Positions 42,553 through 51,713 of a DNA stretch of 64,000 bases are shown here, in pieces. The position numbers were made by a program, and so were the translations under genes. Numbering within the stretch: position 1 is the first letter of the stretch; every line of letters starts with the position of its first letter. The DNA is taken from the NCBI GenBank assembly GCA_002412595.1, contig DHVJ01000052.1:3131-67130 (forward strand), read 5' to 3'. Under the pieces are notes generated by a model, which saw only the letters and a program-made list of their open reading frames with translations, did no database searches and was not told the origin of the DNA. This stretch comes from Anaerolineaceae bacterium UBA5211. Its GTDB lineage: Bacteria; Chloroflexota; Anaerolineae; Anaerolineales; Anaerolineaceae.

Positions 42553-43275
42553 TTGGAAGAAATACGTTTACAAAAAATACTATCGAGCGCCGGCTTCGGC
42601 TCAAGACGGGATTGCGAAAAGATCATTGATGCTGGACGTGTCAAAGTTAATGGCAAAGTAGCTATTTTGGGACAGAAAGCAGATGCGGATAAAGACCGCA
42701 TTGAAGTTGATAGGAATGTCATCCATGTTGCCCCTGTACCCGATGTGTATATTGCTTTTTACAAACCCCGCCGTGTGCTTTCCGATATTAAAAAAGTGGA
42801 TGACCGCAAGGTGGTAACGGACTATGTTAACCTCGACATGCATTTATTTATTGTCGGGCGTTTGGACTTTGACAGCGAAGGGCTGATATTGTTGACCAAT
42901 AATGGGGATGTCGCCAATAAATTAACCCATCCGCGCTATGAACATGAAAAAGAATATCATGTCATGGCAAATCACGAACCGGACCAGGATCAGCTTAAGA
43001 TTTGGCGCCGAGGCGTAGTCATAGAAGGCGGTTACCGCACTTTGCCGGCTAAGGTTGATTATCTACCCGGGAACAACCGCAATTGGCTGCAAATTGTGAT
43101 GCGGGAAGGGAAGAAACGTCAAATTCGTGAGACTGGATTGGCGATTGGATTACCCATCAAACGTATTATTCGCACAAGGATAGCTACCATTCACCTGGGT
43201 AGTTTAAAACCCGGTGAATGGCGTTATTTATCCCAAAAAGAAATTTTAGATTTGAAAAAATCTCTGTCGAAATAG
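42553..43275 (+). CDS. RsuA/RluB-family pseudouridine synthase
   Basis: 240 residues from a TTG start. An N-terminal S4 RNA-binding domain (RLQKILSSAGFGSRRDCEKII) is followed by the catalytic domain with GRLDFDSEGLILLTNNGD, which holds the catalytic Asp, and the RQIRETGLAIGLPIKRI motif. scpB-rluB adjacency is common in bacteria. It modifies 23S or 16S rRNA; by neighbourhood 23S (RluB) is more likely. Confidence 0.93.
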   Translation: MEEIRLQKILSSAGFGSRRDCEKIIDAGRVKVNGKVAILGQKADADKDRIEVDRNVIHVAPVPDVYIAFYKPRRVLSDIKKVDDRKVVTDYVNLDMHLFIVGRLDFDSEGLILLTNNGDVANKLTHPRYEHEKEYHVMANHEPDQDQLKIWRRGVVIEGGYRTLPAKVDYLPGNNRNWLQIVMREGKKRQIRETGLAIGLPIKRIIRTRIATIHLGSLKPGEWRYLSQKEILDLKKSLSK

Positions 43276-43294
43276 GTTCTATCCAGCCAGAGGG

Positions 43295-43999
43295 TTAATC
43301 CGTCGGGACGGGTAGTTGTTCGATGATTTGCTTAACTTCCACTTCTGTGAGGCCGCTCTTTTTGGCCGCCTGGCGTAAAAAGTCTTTGAACTTATCCGGT
43401 GTCAGGTTGACCTCAGGGGCGTTATCGGTGCGCAGCTCAACTTTTTCAGCATAGTAAAAGTTGAGCACTTGAGGCTCCACATTTATGGATATCTGGTTTT
43501 TTTGTAAATAATTCAGATAATCTTTAATCAGATCTTTGTCCTCTTTTTCAATGCTGGGAATGCCTTCCTGGGCAAACGTCTTGGCAAAGAATTTGGGGCC
43601 GCCTTTTTGTTCATAACGTTGTTTATCCGTGTTATATGAGATAACTCCGGATTGATAGTAGGGCAGAATCAGGTACACACCCGCAGGTCCAACCAGCAGG
43701 TGCGGGACATCCGTCATGTAATTGTATAAAGCGTATTGATTGCTCATCCCCTTTAATGATGAAACTAAAATTTCATCCGGGCGGGGAGAGCGCCCCCATT
43801 TATTAGCCATGAAGATGCTGACCTGTACAAGCAGGTAAGCCGGAATCAGGATCAGATAAGCGTAAGTCATCTGAGATTTGTTGTTATCACTCAAAGACCA
43901 TAAAAATCCCAGCGTGAGCATGGCCATTGAAAAATACAAAACAACCTGGCTGAGGGTTTTTCTTTTTTTGATCAATTTGTTATTGTTATAGACTTTCAT
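43295..43999 (-). CDS. Membrane protein with possible NERD-like domain, unknown function
   Basis: 234 residues from ATG 43999; a longer frame back to 44074 overlaps plsX and lacks a ribosome site. Two membrane helices (about 20-38 and 47-66) precede a soluble part with HLLVGPAGVYLILPYY, which resembles the core of NERD (nuclease-related) domains, though I see no clear catalytic set. The tail is charged (PEVNLTPDKFKDFLRQAAKKSG). It follows plsX by 22 bp and is probably co-transcribed. Confidence 0.7.
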   Translation of the reverse strand: MKVYNNNKLIKKRKTLSQVVLYFSMAMLTLGFLWSLSDNNKSQMTYAYLILIPAYLLVQVSIFMANKWGRSPRPDEILVSSLKGMSNQYALYNYMTDVPHLLVGPAGVYLILPYYQSGVISYNTDKQRYEQKGGPKFFAKTFAQEGIPSIEKEDKDLIKDYLNYLQKNQISINVEPQVLNFYYAEKVELRTDNAPEVNLTPDKFKDFLRQAAKKSGLTEVEVKQIIEQLPVPTD

Positions 44000-44021
44000 G
44001 TTTTCTACCTGATAAACCTTT

Positions 44022-45020
44022 CTAATTAGATAAATTATTGACAATATCTGCCTGGAGGTGCTCCAACAGACCATTTTTAATAGCGCTATCAGCTAAAAGC
44101 AGCGCACTTGTAATAGCACGAGCGTCCGAGCGTCCGTGACCCACAAAAACCAGCCCATCAATCCCCAACAAGGGCGCAGCGCCCACTTCGCTGGGATCTA
44201 CCAATCCTTTTACCTTGGCAAAGGCTGGTTTAGCCAGCAGCGCACCTATCTTGGTGCTGAAAGAACGCATCAATTCAACTTTTAATGTGTCTGTGATTAG
44301 CTTGGCAACCGCTTCGCTGCCTTTCATCAGAATATTTCCGGTGAAGCCATCCGTGACAACCACATCGGCTTCTCCGCCGAATAACTCTTTGCCTTCAATG
44401 TTGCCAATGAAGTTCAGGTTGCACTTCTCCAACAGTTTATAGGTTTCCTTGACCAATTCGTTGCCTTTACCGGCTTCCTCGCCGTTGGAAAGCAGTCCAA
44501 CGCGCGGATTTTCTTTTTTCAATACCAGCTGCGCATAGATATTACCCATAATTGCAAATTGCACCAGAAAATCCGGCCGGCAGTCAGCGTTGGCGCCGAT
44601 ATCCAGGACAATGCACTTGTCTTTTTGGGTGGGGAAGACTGCCGTAAGTGCCGGGCGCTGCACACCTTTGATGCGGCCTAATACCCGTAGAGCGTTGAAC
44701 ATTGCCCCGCCTGTATTGCCCGCTGTCACAAATGCCTCACCTCTGCCTTCCTTCACCAGTTGTACACCGACAGCCATGGAATTATTGGGTTTGGAGCGCG
44801 CAGATTCCACCGGTTTATCCCACATTTCCACGACTTCCGGAGCGTGGACGATGGAAATCAACGCATTATTGGGGGAAAGCTGTTCCAGCCTGGGGCGGAT
44901 AATATCTTCATTGCCCACCAGAATAATAGGTTCATTCAGGCTTTTAACTGCCTCAATTGCTCCTAAAATCTCGGGGTCCGGATATTGATCGCTGCCCATT
45001 GCATCAAGAATAATTGTCAT
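44022..45020 (-). CDS. plsX: Phosphate acyltransferase PlsX
   Basis: 332 residues; makes acyl-phosphate from acyl-ACP for phospholipid synthesis with PlsY. Diagnostic: ILDAMGSDQYPDPEILGAIEA, the KPNNSMAVGVQLVKEG segment, IGANADCRPDFL and VVTDGFTGNILMKGSEA. No fabD/fabH or acpP follows, unlike many Firmicutes. Divergent from tRNA-Leu. Confidence 0.96.
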   Translation of the reverse strand: MTIILDAMGSDQYPDPEILGAIEAVKSLNEPIILVGNEDIIRPRLEQLSPNNALISIVHAPEVVEMWDKPVESARSKPNNSMAVGVQLVKEGRGEAFVTAGNTGGAMFNALRVLGRIKGVQRPALTAVFPTQKDKCIVLDIGANADCRPDFLVQFAIMGNIYAQLVLKKENPRVGLLSNGEEAGKGNELVKETYKLLEKCNLNFIGNIEGKELFGGEADVVVTDGFTGNILMKGSEAVAKLITDTLKVELMRSFSTKIGALLAKPAFAKVKGLVDPSEVGAAPLLGIDGLVFVGHGRSDARAITSALLLADSAIKNGLLEHLQADIVNNLSN

Positions 45021-45053
45021 AAGTACCTCGAATGATAAAATTTTGCTTCTAAC

Positions 45054-45081
45054 TTGACATACAAATATAGCCGATTATAAT
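45054..45081 (+). promoter_or_regulatory. Full-consensus promoter of tRNA-Leu
   Basis: TTGACA, 16-bp spacer, TATAAT, with both hexamers perfect. The predicted start of transcription is a few bases before the tRNA 5' end at 45093. Confidence 0.9.
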
Positions 45082-45092
45082 AGCTAAACTTC

Positions 45093-45174
45093 GCGCTGGT
45101 GCTGGAATTGGCAGACAGGCATGGTTGAGGGCCATGTGCCGCAAGGCGTGGGGGTTCAAATCCCCCCCAGCGCA
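45093..45174 (+). tRNA. tRNA-Leu(GAG)
   Basis: 82-nt class II tRNA. The acceptor GCGCTGG pairs perfectly with CCAGCGC. The anticodon stem CATGG/CCATG encloses loop TTGAGGG with anticodon GAG. The long variable arm is TGCCGCAAGGCG, the T-arm GGGGGTTCAAATCCCCC, and the discriminator A is standard for Leu. CCA is not encoded. Confidence 0.96.
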
Positions 45175-45177
45175 TAC

Positions 45178-45203
45178 AAAACCACTTTTTTTGTGGTTTT
45201 TTG
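45178..45203. terminator. Terminator of tRNA-Leu, also facing tatD
   Basis: A perfect 8-bp stem (AAAACCAC/GTGGTTTT), T-rich loop and T-run on the plus strand; the A-run on the other side makes it usable for the convergent tatD, whose stop is at 45205. Confidence 0.8.
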
Positions 45204-45204
45204 T

Positions 45205-46020
45205 TTAATATCCATTCCAATTAAATAGATTTTGAGCGTTCTGAGTGGTAATTTTAGCGGCCTGATCAACATCCATTTCAAAGAGTCTGGCAATTTCTTC
45301 CAAGACACAATTCACCAAAGCCGGCTCATTTCGTCTTCCTCGGTTGGGGTGGGGCGCCAAATATGGGGAGTCTGTCTCAGTGATAAGATGTTTGATGCCA
45401 ATTTCCGCCAGGCGGTCCCGCAGATTTTGCGCATTCTTGAAGGTAACGCTTCCACTGATACCTAACAGGAAATGATGATCAAGCGCAAAGCGGGCAATTT
45501 CGGGACTACCGGAATAAGAATGGCACACACCCGGCAATTTTGCCAGGATATTGTTGCTTTTCACCAGCTCACTTGTCCATTGATCGAGGGCTTTTATAAC
45601 ATCCCCTTCAGCTTCGCGGATATGGATGCAGACCGGTAATTTATATTTGGCGGCCAAGCCCAGCATGTGTTGGAACACAAAAAGCTGGTCTTCATGCGAA
45701 GCCCAGGTACGGTAGTAATCCAGGCCGATCTCACCAACCGCCTTGATATTACCCGTTTTGGCCATCAGGAGGGTTTCTATGGCCTCAATTTGCTCTAAAC
45801 CGACCTGATTAGCGTAATTTGGATGAATACCCACTGCAGCGTACAACCAACCCGGATGCTCGCAACTGAGCGCGAGGGCTTGCCGGCTGGTTTCCACATC
45901 AATACCTGGCACCAGGATTTTCCCGATGCAAGCTTCTTTGGCCCGCGCTAAAACAGCAGGCAAGTCTTCAGCGAACTCTTCCAGGTATAAATGGCAGTGG
46001 GTATCGCAGCGTTCGGTCAA
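45205..46020 (-). CDS. tatD: TatD-family metal-dependent hydrolase (DNase)
   Basis: 271 residues from a TTG start. It is a TIM-barrel amidohydrolase with metal ligands in CDTHCHL, then VGEIGLDYYR, CIHIREAEG, CHSYSGS and the final ETDSPYLAPHPNRG. Family members are 3'-5' exonucleases or related hydrolases. The start codon directly follows the stop of the phosphoglucomutase gene, so the pair is coupled. Confidence 0.95.
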   Translation of the reverse strand: MTERCDTHCHLYLEEFAEDLPAVLARAKEACIGKILVPGIDVETSRQALALSCEHPGWLYAAVGIHPNYANQVGLEQIEAIETLLMAKTGNIKAVGEIGLDYYRTWASHEDQLFVFQHMLGLAAKYKLPVCIHIREAEGDVIKALDQWTSELVKSNNILAKLPGVCHSYSGSPEIARFALDHHFLLGISGSVTFKNAQNLRDRLAEIGIKHLITETDSPYLAPHPNRGRRNEPALVNCVLEEIARLFEMDVDQAAKITTQNAQNLFNWNGY

Positions 46021-47442
46021 TTATTTTATTCCAGCGATCCTCAAACCACTGTCCAGAATTTCAGGAATCTTGTCCTGATGCGTGGTTTCACAATACACCC
46101 GCATCAAGGCTTCAGTGCCTGAGAAGCGGATCAACAGCCAGCCGCCATCTTCCAGGCAGAATTTATAGCCGTCTGTGGTGTTAATTCCGGTGACTTTCAA
46201 ACCTGCAATTTCTTTCGGCTTTGCCGAAATAATCTTCTCTTCACGCGCTTTCCGGTCGCCGGTGAAACGTGTGTCGATGCGGTCGTAGTAATGCGCGCCG
46301 ACCTTGCTGAACAGCAATTCCAGCAGTTCGGAGGGTTTCTTGTCCAGTTTGGTCATCATGTCCAGAATGTACAAACCGGCCAGAATACCATCGCGTTCCG
46401 GAACGTTGCCGCGGAATGCGAAACCGCCGGATTCCTCGCCGCCGATCATTGCGTCGGTTTCCAGCATCTTGGGAGCGATGTATTTGAATCCTACACCGGT
46501 TTCGTAAACGGGCACGTCGTACATTTTGCCCAGTTTATCCAACATGCCCGTGGTGGAGAGCGTCTTTACGATGGGACCGCGTTCACCGCGTACCTCCAGC
46601 AAGTAATAAGCCAATAATCCATAAACCTGAAGCTGGTTGATGAATTTGCCTTTTTCGTCGCCCAAACCGAAACGATCGGCATCGCCGTCGTTGATCAGCA
46701 ATACATCCGAACCGCGTTTGACAGTTTCAGCCAAACCGACATCAATGTTTGGCTCGATGGGTTCCGGCCGTTTCATTTCCGGGAATATCGGATTGCGCTG
46801 GTTATGGATTTCTTCAATGACGGTCTTTTCGCCGGATAGGAACCGCGGGAACCAGCCCGCGCCGTTGCCCCACATGGAATCGACCAACACCTTGTAGCCT
46901 TTTTGCTTGATGGGTTCCAGGTTGATCAGATTTTTGATGTGCTCGACGTAAGCCTCGATCGGGTCATAATCTTCGATCAAGCCCTGATTCTCGGCTTTAT
47001 CGGCATCCATACTTTCTACCTGGCTGACATCTGCGGGGATCATGCTCTCGATTTTGGACAATCCTTCCGGTGCAACCGCGCCGCCATGTTCATCGCGCAC
47101 CTTGAAGCCATTATCGATGGGCGGGTTGTGTGATGCGGTGATGTTGATGGCCCCGATCGACTTGGTACTAACCACTGAATAAGAAATTACTGGTGTGGGT
47201 GTGGCATCATTTGTTAAAAATACTTTGAAGCCGTTTCCGGCCAGCACTTCGGCGGCCGTTTTGGCAAAATGCTCAGATAAAAAACGTTTGTCATACCCGA
47301 TGACAATTTTATTATTCGGTGAATTCAAAGATTTGAGATAGGATGCATAAGCTTGAGAACAGCGCCTGACGTTATCAAACGTATAATCTTCCGCAATCTT
47401 CGCTCGCCAACCGTCAGTCCCAAATTTTATTTTCTCAGCCAT
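46021..47442 (-). CDS. Phosphoglucomutase/phosphomannomutase family protein
   Basis: 473 residues, alpha-D-phosphohexomutase superfamily. The phosphoserine loop is ITASHNPPIDNGF, the metal loop INDGDADRFG, sugar-binding GGEESGGFAF, and the phosphate-binding C-terminal RFSGTEALMRVYCE. It interconverts hexose 1- and 6-phosphates; glucose, mannose or glucosamine preference is not readable with certainty. Strong ribosome site GGAGGATGA. Confidence 0.95.
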   Translation of the reverse strand: MAEKIKFGTDGWRAKIAEDYTFDNVRRCSQAYASYLKSLNSPNNKIVIGYDKRFLSEHFAKTAAEVLAGNGFKVFLTNDATPTPVISYSVVSTKSIGAINITASHNPPIDNGFKVRDEHGGAVAPEGLSKIESMIPADVSQVESMDADKAENQGLIEDYDPIEAYVEHIKNLINLEPIKQKGYKVLVDSMWGNGAGWFPRFLSGEKTVIEEIHNQRNPIFPEMKRPEPIEPNIDVGLAETVKRGSDVLLINDGDADRFGLGDEKGKFINQLQVYGLLAYYLLEVRGERGPIVKTLSTTGMLDKLGKMYDVPVYETGVGFKYIAPKMLETDAMIGGEESGGFAFRGNVPERDGILAGLYILDMMTKLDKKPSELLELLFSKVGAHYYDRIDTRFTGDRKAREEKIISAKPKEIAGLKVTGINTTDGYKFCLEDGGWLLIRFSGTEALMRVYCETTHQDKIPEILDSGLRIAGIK

Positions 47443-47540
47443 TCATCCTCCGGAATCATTTTTCTTGTTATTATATCAATCAGTATCATAATAAAGTTTA
47501 GAATAAAAACTACACTGAGAAACATAGAGAAGTATTAAAA

Positions 47541-48614
47541 ATGACACTTGGAGTTGCATTAGGATTTAGCGGCGGTGTAGATAGCACCTTGGCCGCAGTG
47601 AAATTAACGGAGTTGGGCTACCAAGTCCATGCCGTTCATTTGAATATGTGGAAATGGGGAGCCGAATCTGCGGGAGATACAGAGTTTCAACAGCATTCCG
47701 TTGAACTGCAGCAAGTCGCTGGGGTGCAATTGGCTTCCGTGGACGCTTCTGATGCCATGCGCAGGTTGGTGATTAAGGATTTCAATCAGCAGCTCTCCCT
47801 GGGCAATACACCCAGTCCCTGCATCCGCTGCAATCCTTTGGTTAAGTTCAAATTGTTGCTGGATTACGCGGATGCACATGATTTGCAGTACATTGCGACC
47901 GGCCATTACGCTCGTATCCGGCAGGCAGATGACGGCAGTTTTCAATTGCTGCGCGCGCTGGATCTGAGCAAAGACCAATCTTATATGTTGTGTTATCTCA
48001 ATCAAACAATTCTGTCGCGTACTTTGTTTCCTCTGGGCGATACCCAAAAAAGTGAGAATAAGCAGGCAGCCCGCCAATTGGGATTGTCGGTGTCGGACCA
48101 ACCTGAAAGCCAGGACCTTTGTTTTCTCAACCAGCATTCTTTTCAGGATTTTATTACGCATTTTTCCCCGGATATCCTAGTGCCGGGCGAGATTGTCAAC
48201 CAACATGGCCAGGTGCTGGGTCAGCATGAAGGGTTGGCGCTTTATACCATTGGCCAACGCAAAGGTATTCGCATTGCGGCCAAGGAAGCTTATTACGTGT
48301 TGGAAAAGGATACCCAAAATAACCGGATTGTGGTTGGGTTCCTGCATGAGTTGGGAAAGAAGGAAATGCGTGTGGAACAGGTTAATTGGATTTCTGGGCA
48401 AAACCCGGATGTGTGTGAATGTGATGTTAAAATCAGATATCGCGCGAAAATTGTTCCTGCCCGTATAGAACGCATCGGTCAATCTAACGATTATCAAGTC
48501 ACTTTCGGGCAAGCTTTACGCGATATCACCCCGGGGCAGTTCGCCGTGTTTTATGAAGGTGAACAGGTGTTGGGAGGCGGCATGATTAGCAGAGTAGCGG
48601 ATAAAAATGTTTAA
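47541..48614 (+). CDS. mnmA: tRNA-specific 2-thiouridylase MnmA
   Basis: 357 residues; puts the 2-thio group on wobble uridine of Lys, Glu and Gln tRNAs. PP-loop GFSGGVDSTLAA, catalytic Cys97 in CIRCNPLVKF, second Cys194 in ESQDLCFLNQ, and the GLALYTIGQRKGI signature. Overlaps the next gene by 8 bp. No cysteine desulfurase gene adjoins. Confidence 0.96.
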   Translation: MTLGVALGFSGGVDSTLAAVKLTELGYQVHAVHLNMWKWGAESAGDTEFQQHSVELQQVAGVQLASVDASDAMRRLVIKDFNQQLSLGNTPSPCIRCNPLVKFKLLLDYADAHDLQYIATGHYARIRQADDGSFQLLRALDLSKDQSYMLCYLNQTILSRTLFPLGDTQKSENKQAARQLGLSVSDQPESQDLCFLNQHSFQDFITHFSPDILVPGEIVNQHGQVLGQHEGLALYTIGQRKGIRIAAKEAYYVLEKDTQNNRIVVGFLHELGKKEMRVEQVNWISGQNPDVCECDVKIRYRAKIVPARIERIGQSNDYQVTFGQALRDITPGQFAVFYEGEQVLGGGMISRVADKNV

Positions 48615-48888
48615 TATGACTTTCCCCACATTTATTTTAGGCAGCATGATTGCCTGGCTGATCGGTGCGATGGTTCACCTGATCGCCGGTGGGAAACTAA
48701 TCCGGCTCATATTCTGCCTGATTTTTTCCTGGATTGGTTTTTGGGGTGGTAATTATTTAGCGAATAATCTGGGCTTGAACATCCTCCAGTACGGCCAGAT
48801 CAATTATGGCCCGGCTTTATTGTTGAGTGTAATAGCATCTCTATTCGGTTTTTGGCTTTCCGGAGAGAATCGGGAGGAAGATGAATAA
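48607..48888 (+). CDS. Small membrane protein, unknown function
   Basis: 93 residues with three membrane helices (about 5-25, 30-52 and 66-86) and a charged C-terminus (GENREEDE). Overlaps mnmA and precedes trmI in the same operon. No recognised family; the conserved-looking Gly/Trp pattern (FSWIGFWGGNYLANNL) suggests a compact helical bundle. Confidence 0.75.
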   Translation: MFNMTFPTFILGSMIAWLIGAMVHLIAGGKLIRLIFCLIFSWIGFWGGNYLANNLGLNILQYGQINYGPALLLSVIASLFGFWLSGENREEDE

Positions 48889-48912
48889 TATTGAGTATCG
48901 AGGATAAATCTA

Positions 48913-49725
48913 TTGACTTGGCTTTCAACAGGTGAAACAGCAGCACCAGGCGACCTGGTCGCTCTGGCTTCCACTAAGACCAACTATTTTATTTTCCGTC
49001 TTGAAGAAGGCGGTAAATTTGAAACACACCGGGGTATCATCCGGCATGATGATCTGATCGGTACAAAATGGGGTAGTGAGGTAGTCAGTCATAAAGGCAG
49101 CTCATTCTATATGCTGCAGCCGGGAATTTATGAGATCCTCTCCAATACCAAACGCAATACCCAGATCATGTATCCTAAGGATATCGGTTTTATCCTTATG
49201 AAAATGAATATTGCTCCCGGCACTACGATAATTGAGGCCGGTACCGGTTCTGGCGGGTTAACACAGATATTGGCCTTGATGGTGGGAAAAGAAGGACATG
49301 TTTATAGTTACGAACGCCGGGAAGAAATGACCAATTTGGCCCGTAAAAACGTTCAAAAACTGGGTTTGCAGGACCAGGTGACCTTTTACAACCGCAGCAT
49401 TGAGGACGGCTTTGAACAGAAGAATGTGGATGCCGTGTTCCTGGATTTACCCAATCCCTATGACTATGTTCAGCAAGTGCGTGATGCACTCATTCCAGGC
49501 GGGCAATTTGGCTCGTTGCTGCCGACCACCAATCAGATCGTTAAGCTTTTATTGGAAATGCGGCGGATGGATTTTGAGTTTGTTGACGTGGTGGAATTGA
49601 TGCTGCGTTTTTATCAGGCCGAAGCCGAAAAGTTCCGCCCGGTGGATCGCATGGTAGCTCATACCGGCTATCTGGTTTTTGGCAGGCCGATCCTGCGCGC
49701 TGTGTGTGAGGAAGAACAGCCATGA
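48913..49725 (+). CDS. trmI: tRNA (adenine58-N1)-methyltransferase TrmI
   Basis: 270 residues from a TTG start with GAGGATAAA upstream. The N-terminal beta-domain (HRGIIRHDDLIGTKWGSEV) is followed by the SAM domain with IIEAGTGSGGLTQILA and motif IV VFLDLPNPYDYV. Archaeal and actinobacterial TrmI methylate A58 (and A57) in the T-loop. Overlaps the next gene by 4 bp. Confidence 0.94.
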   Translation: MTWLSTGETAAPGDLVALASTKTNYFIFRLEEGGKFETHRGIIRHDDLIGTKWGSEVVSHKGSSFYMLQPGIYEILSNTKRNTQIMYPKDIGFILMKMNIAPGTTIIEAGTGSGGLTQILALMVGKEGHVYSYERREEMTNLARKNVQKLGLQDQVTFYNRSIEDGFEQKNVDAVFLDLPNPYDYVQQVRDALIPGGQFGSLLPTTNQIVKLLLEMRRMDFEFVDVVELMLRFYQAEAEKFRPVDRMVAHTGYLVFGRPILRAVCEEEQP

Positions 49726-50303
49726 GAAGACACAGATTTCCGGGACGCCCCATTCGGCGCCCAATTCGAAGGCTATCAGCCCGCAGACCTGTTCCGCCCA
49801 AATTGCGCCAGGCCAATCGGCTCTATCAAGCCGGAGATTATAAGCAAGCTGCCCTACTTTACTTTGAATTGGCAGAACGTGCGCAGTACAATAACTTGCC
49901 GCAGGCAGCCAACCTTTACTTGCGTGGTGGTGTTGCATACCTGAAAATCTCCGATGATGAACAGGCGGAAAAACTTTTCAGGAAAAGTTTGTTGTTCTGT
50001 TTGGAAAACAAACGCTGGCCGCAGTTGGAGCGAATTTTAGATGTTGCTGAGGCTGAATTGGATTCAGCAGGCAAGCCTGAAATGGCTGCGGATTTGCGGG
50101 CCTGGGTGATGGGAAAACTTCCTTCTGAAATTCAATTAGCATCATCCCAGGGTCGAGCAGAAGAACATTTTACCTCCGGAAATGTTAAATTACCGTCGAA
50201 CTGTCCAAACTGCGGCGGCCCGGTTCAACCCAAAGAAATTGAATGGTATGATGCTGCAAATCCAATTTGTGCGTATTGCGGTTCTGTTTTAAGAGATGAA
50301 TAG
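49722..50303 (+). CDS. TPR-like protein with C-terminal zinc ribbon, unknown function
   Basis: 193 residues. The strongly basic N-terminus (RRHRFPGRPIRRPIRRLSARR) may contact nucleic acid. Residues 30-130 form helical TPR-like pairs (ANRLYQAGDYKQAALLYFELA). One zinc ribbon at the end has CPNCGG and CAYCGS. Coupled to trmI (4-bp overlap) and the Nudix gene (8-bp overlap). Function unknown. Confidence 0.8.
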   Translation: MRRHRFPGRPIRRPIRRLSARRPVPPKLRQANRLYQAGDYKQAALLYFELAERAQYNNLPQAANLYLRGGVAYLKISDDEQAEKLFRKSLLFCLENKRWPQLERILDVAEAELDSAGKPEMAADLRAWVMGKLPSEIQLASSQGRAEEHFTSGNVKLPSNCPNCGGPVQPKEIEWYDAANPICAYCGSVLRDE

Positions 50304-50886
50304 CCAGGAACAAATTCATTTAATCCAGGAAATTAAACGTAAATTCGAGCAATCAGACCCATTGGCTGAGCCAGTCAAGCACACCAACGGGGATAAAGCT
50401 GCTTCTGTTTTGGTGCCCCTGACGTTTCACAACCGTGAATTGGTTGTACTTTACACACACCGGTCTAATAATATCAGCCGTCACCGCGGGCAGGTTTCTT
50501 TCCCCGGGGGAATGGAAGAATTGGGCGATATTACCTATTTGGATACCGCCCTGCGGGAAACCGCTGAGGAAATCGGTGTTCCCCCACAGCAGGTTGAAGT
50601 TTTTGGAAAGCTGCAACCAATGGATTCGCCTTCCGGATATCTTATTCACCCCTATGTGGGTTTCATCATGGAATTGAACGATCTCCACAAAAACAGCGCT
50701 GAAGTGGAGAAAATATTTTGTATCCCCCTGAAATGGCTTTTAAAAAGAGGTAATTTACGCCAGGAAGATTACAGAAGTCCACTGGGAGAAATTCATAAGG
50801 TTTGGGTTTTCAAAGAGTTCGACGGTGAAAGGGTTTGGGGCATAACGGCAGAAATTACCCGAAGATTATTAGAAAAGATAAAATAA
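50296..50886 (+). CDS. CoA-pyrophosphatase-type Nudix hydrolase
   Basis: 196 residues. The CoA-specific extension THRSNNISRHRGQVSFPGG precedes a complete Nudix box (GGMEELGDITYLDTALRETAEEIG). This combination marks the NudL/PCD1 group that cleaves CoA to 4'-phosphopantetheine and 3',5'-ADP. Last gene of the mnmA operon, with a terminator at once after the stop. Confidence 0.92.
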   Translation: MNSQEQIHLIQEIKRKFEQSDPLAEPVKHTNGDKAASVLVPLTFHNRELVVLYTHRSNNISRHRGQVSFPGGMEELGDITYLDTALRETAEEIGVPPQQVEVFGKLQPMDSPSGYLIHPYVGFIMELNDLHKNSAEVEKIFCIPLKWLLKRGNLRQEDYRSPLGEIHKVWVFKEFDGERVWGITAEITRRLLEKIK

Positions 50887-50914
50887 AAAGAGCGGAAATT
50901 TTCCGCTCTTTTTT
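50885..50914. terminator. Bidirectional terminator between the Nudix gene and rplY
   Basis: A perfect inverted repeat with 14-bp arms, ending in TTTTTT. The first 29 bases are identical to the terminator at 13257-13285. It overlaps the Nudix stop codon and lies 26 bp from the convergent rplY end. Confidence 0.92.
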
Positions 50915-50940
50915 GATCAGTGTATTACGAGAATTGAAGA

Positions 50941-51597
50941 TTAATCTTCAGATTCCTCATCTTCTTTCTTACCGTGTTCAATAACCTCGGGTTCACCTTC
51001 AACTTCGATTTCACCGAGTTCTTCTTCCTCTTCCACAACTTCTTCCTTCACGGCGGTAGCAATAATAACCAGTTCCTCACCATCCGTCAGAAATTCAACA
51101 TTGGCAGGAGCAGGAATGTCCTTGAGGTAGATGGCATCACCCAATTCTTTCAGAGATGACAAATCTACTTCAATACTTTCCGGCAGGTCTTGCGGATAGC
51201 ATTCCACTTCAATATTTTCAATGCCGTTCACCATCAAAGCATCAAACTCTTCCAGCACTGGTGCAACCCCAACCAGTGTAATGGAGACATTGGTGCGTAG
51301 TTTTTCTTTTGAAGATACAGCTAAAAAATCGATGTGGATAATTTCATTTCGGATAAAATCTTTCTGAATTTCACGGACCAGGGAAGCCTGTTCTTGTCCA
51401 TCCAACAATATCGTTAAAATCGTTGAACTGGAGACTTTAGAAAGGCTATTGGTAGTATTCCGCTTGTCCAAAGTAATTGGGGTCGCCTCGTAATCGCGCC
51501 CATAAATCACTGCTGGAATTTTGCCCTCTTTTCTCAATCTGTTTACTTTTTTGCCGGTTAACGTTCGTTTTTCGGCCTCTAAAATTACTTTTTCCAT
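50941..51597 (-). CDS. rplY: 50S ribosomal protein L25/CTC family
   Basis: 218 residues, long (Ctc) form: an N-terminal L25 5S-rRNA-binding domain (1-92, EKRTLTGKKVNRLRKEGKIPAVIYG) plus the beta-rich TL5 domain (about 95-190). The tail is very acidic (EEVVEEEEELGEIEVEGEPEV). The 116-bp leader carries a small 6-bp hairpin (ACCCGT/ACGGGT at 51619-51634), perhaps regulatory; AAAGGAAC precedes the ATG. Confidence 0.95.
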   Translation of the reverse strand: MEKVILEAEKRTLTGKKVNRLRKEGKIPAVIYGRDYEATPITLDKRNTTNSLSKVSSSTILTILLDGQEQASLVREIQKDFIRNEIIHIDFLAVSSKEKLRTNVSITLVGVAPVLEEFDALMVNGIENIEVECYPQDLPESIEVDLSSLKELGDAIYLKDIPAPANVEFLTDGEELVIIATAVKEEVVEEEEELGEIEVEGEPEVIEHGKKEDEESED

Positions 51598-51713
51598 TTT
51601 GTTCCTTTCGCGCCTCTTACCCGTTATGACGGGTTACCTTCGCTAGTTTAATAAGACAAGGGATGATTCTATCTATAGGGGAGTGTTTCGTCAAGTATTA
51701 TTTATACGGATGT

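Noticed and set aside
45017..45220. Minus-strand frame of 67 codons over tRNA-Leu
   Set aside because: It covers the tRNA, its promoter and terminator; no family likeness.
49541..49938. Overlapping minus-strand frames opposite trmI and the TPR/zinc-ribbon gene
   Set aside because: Both plus-strand genes are coupled members of an operon with motifs; the opposite frames show none.
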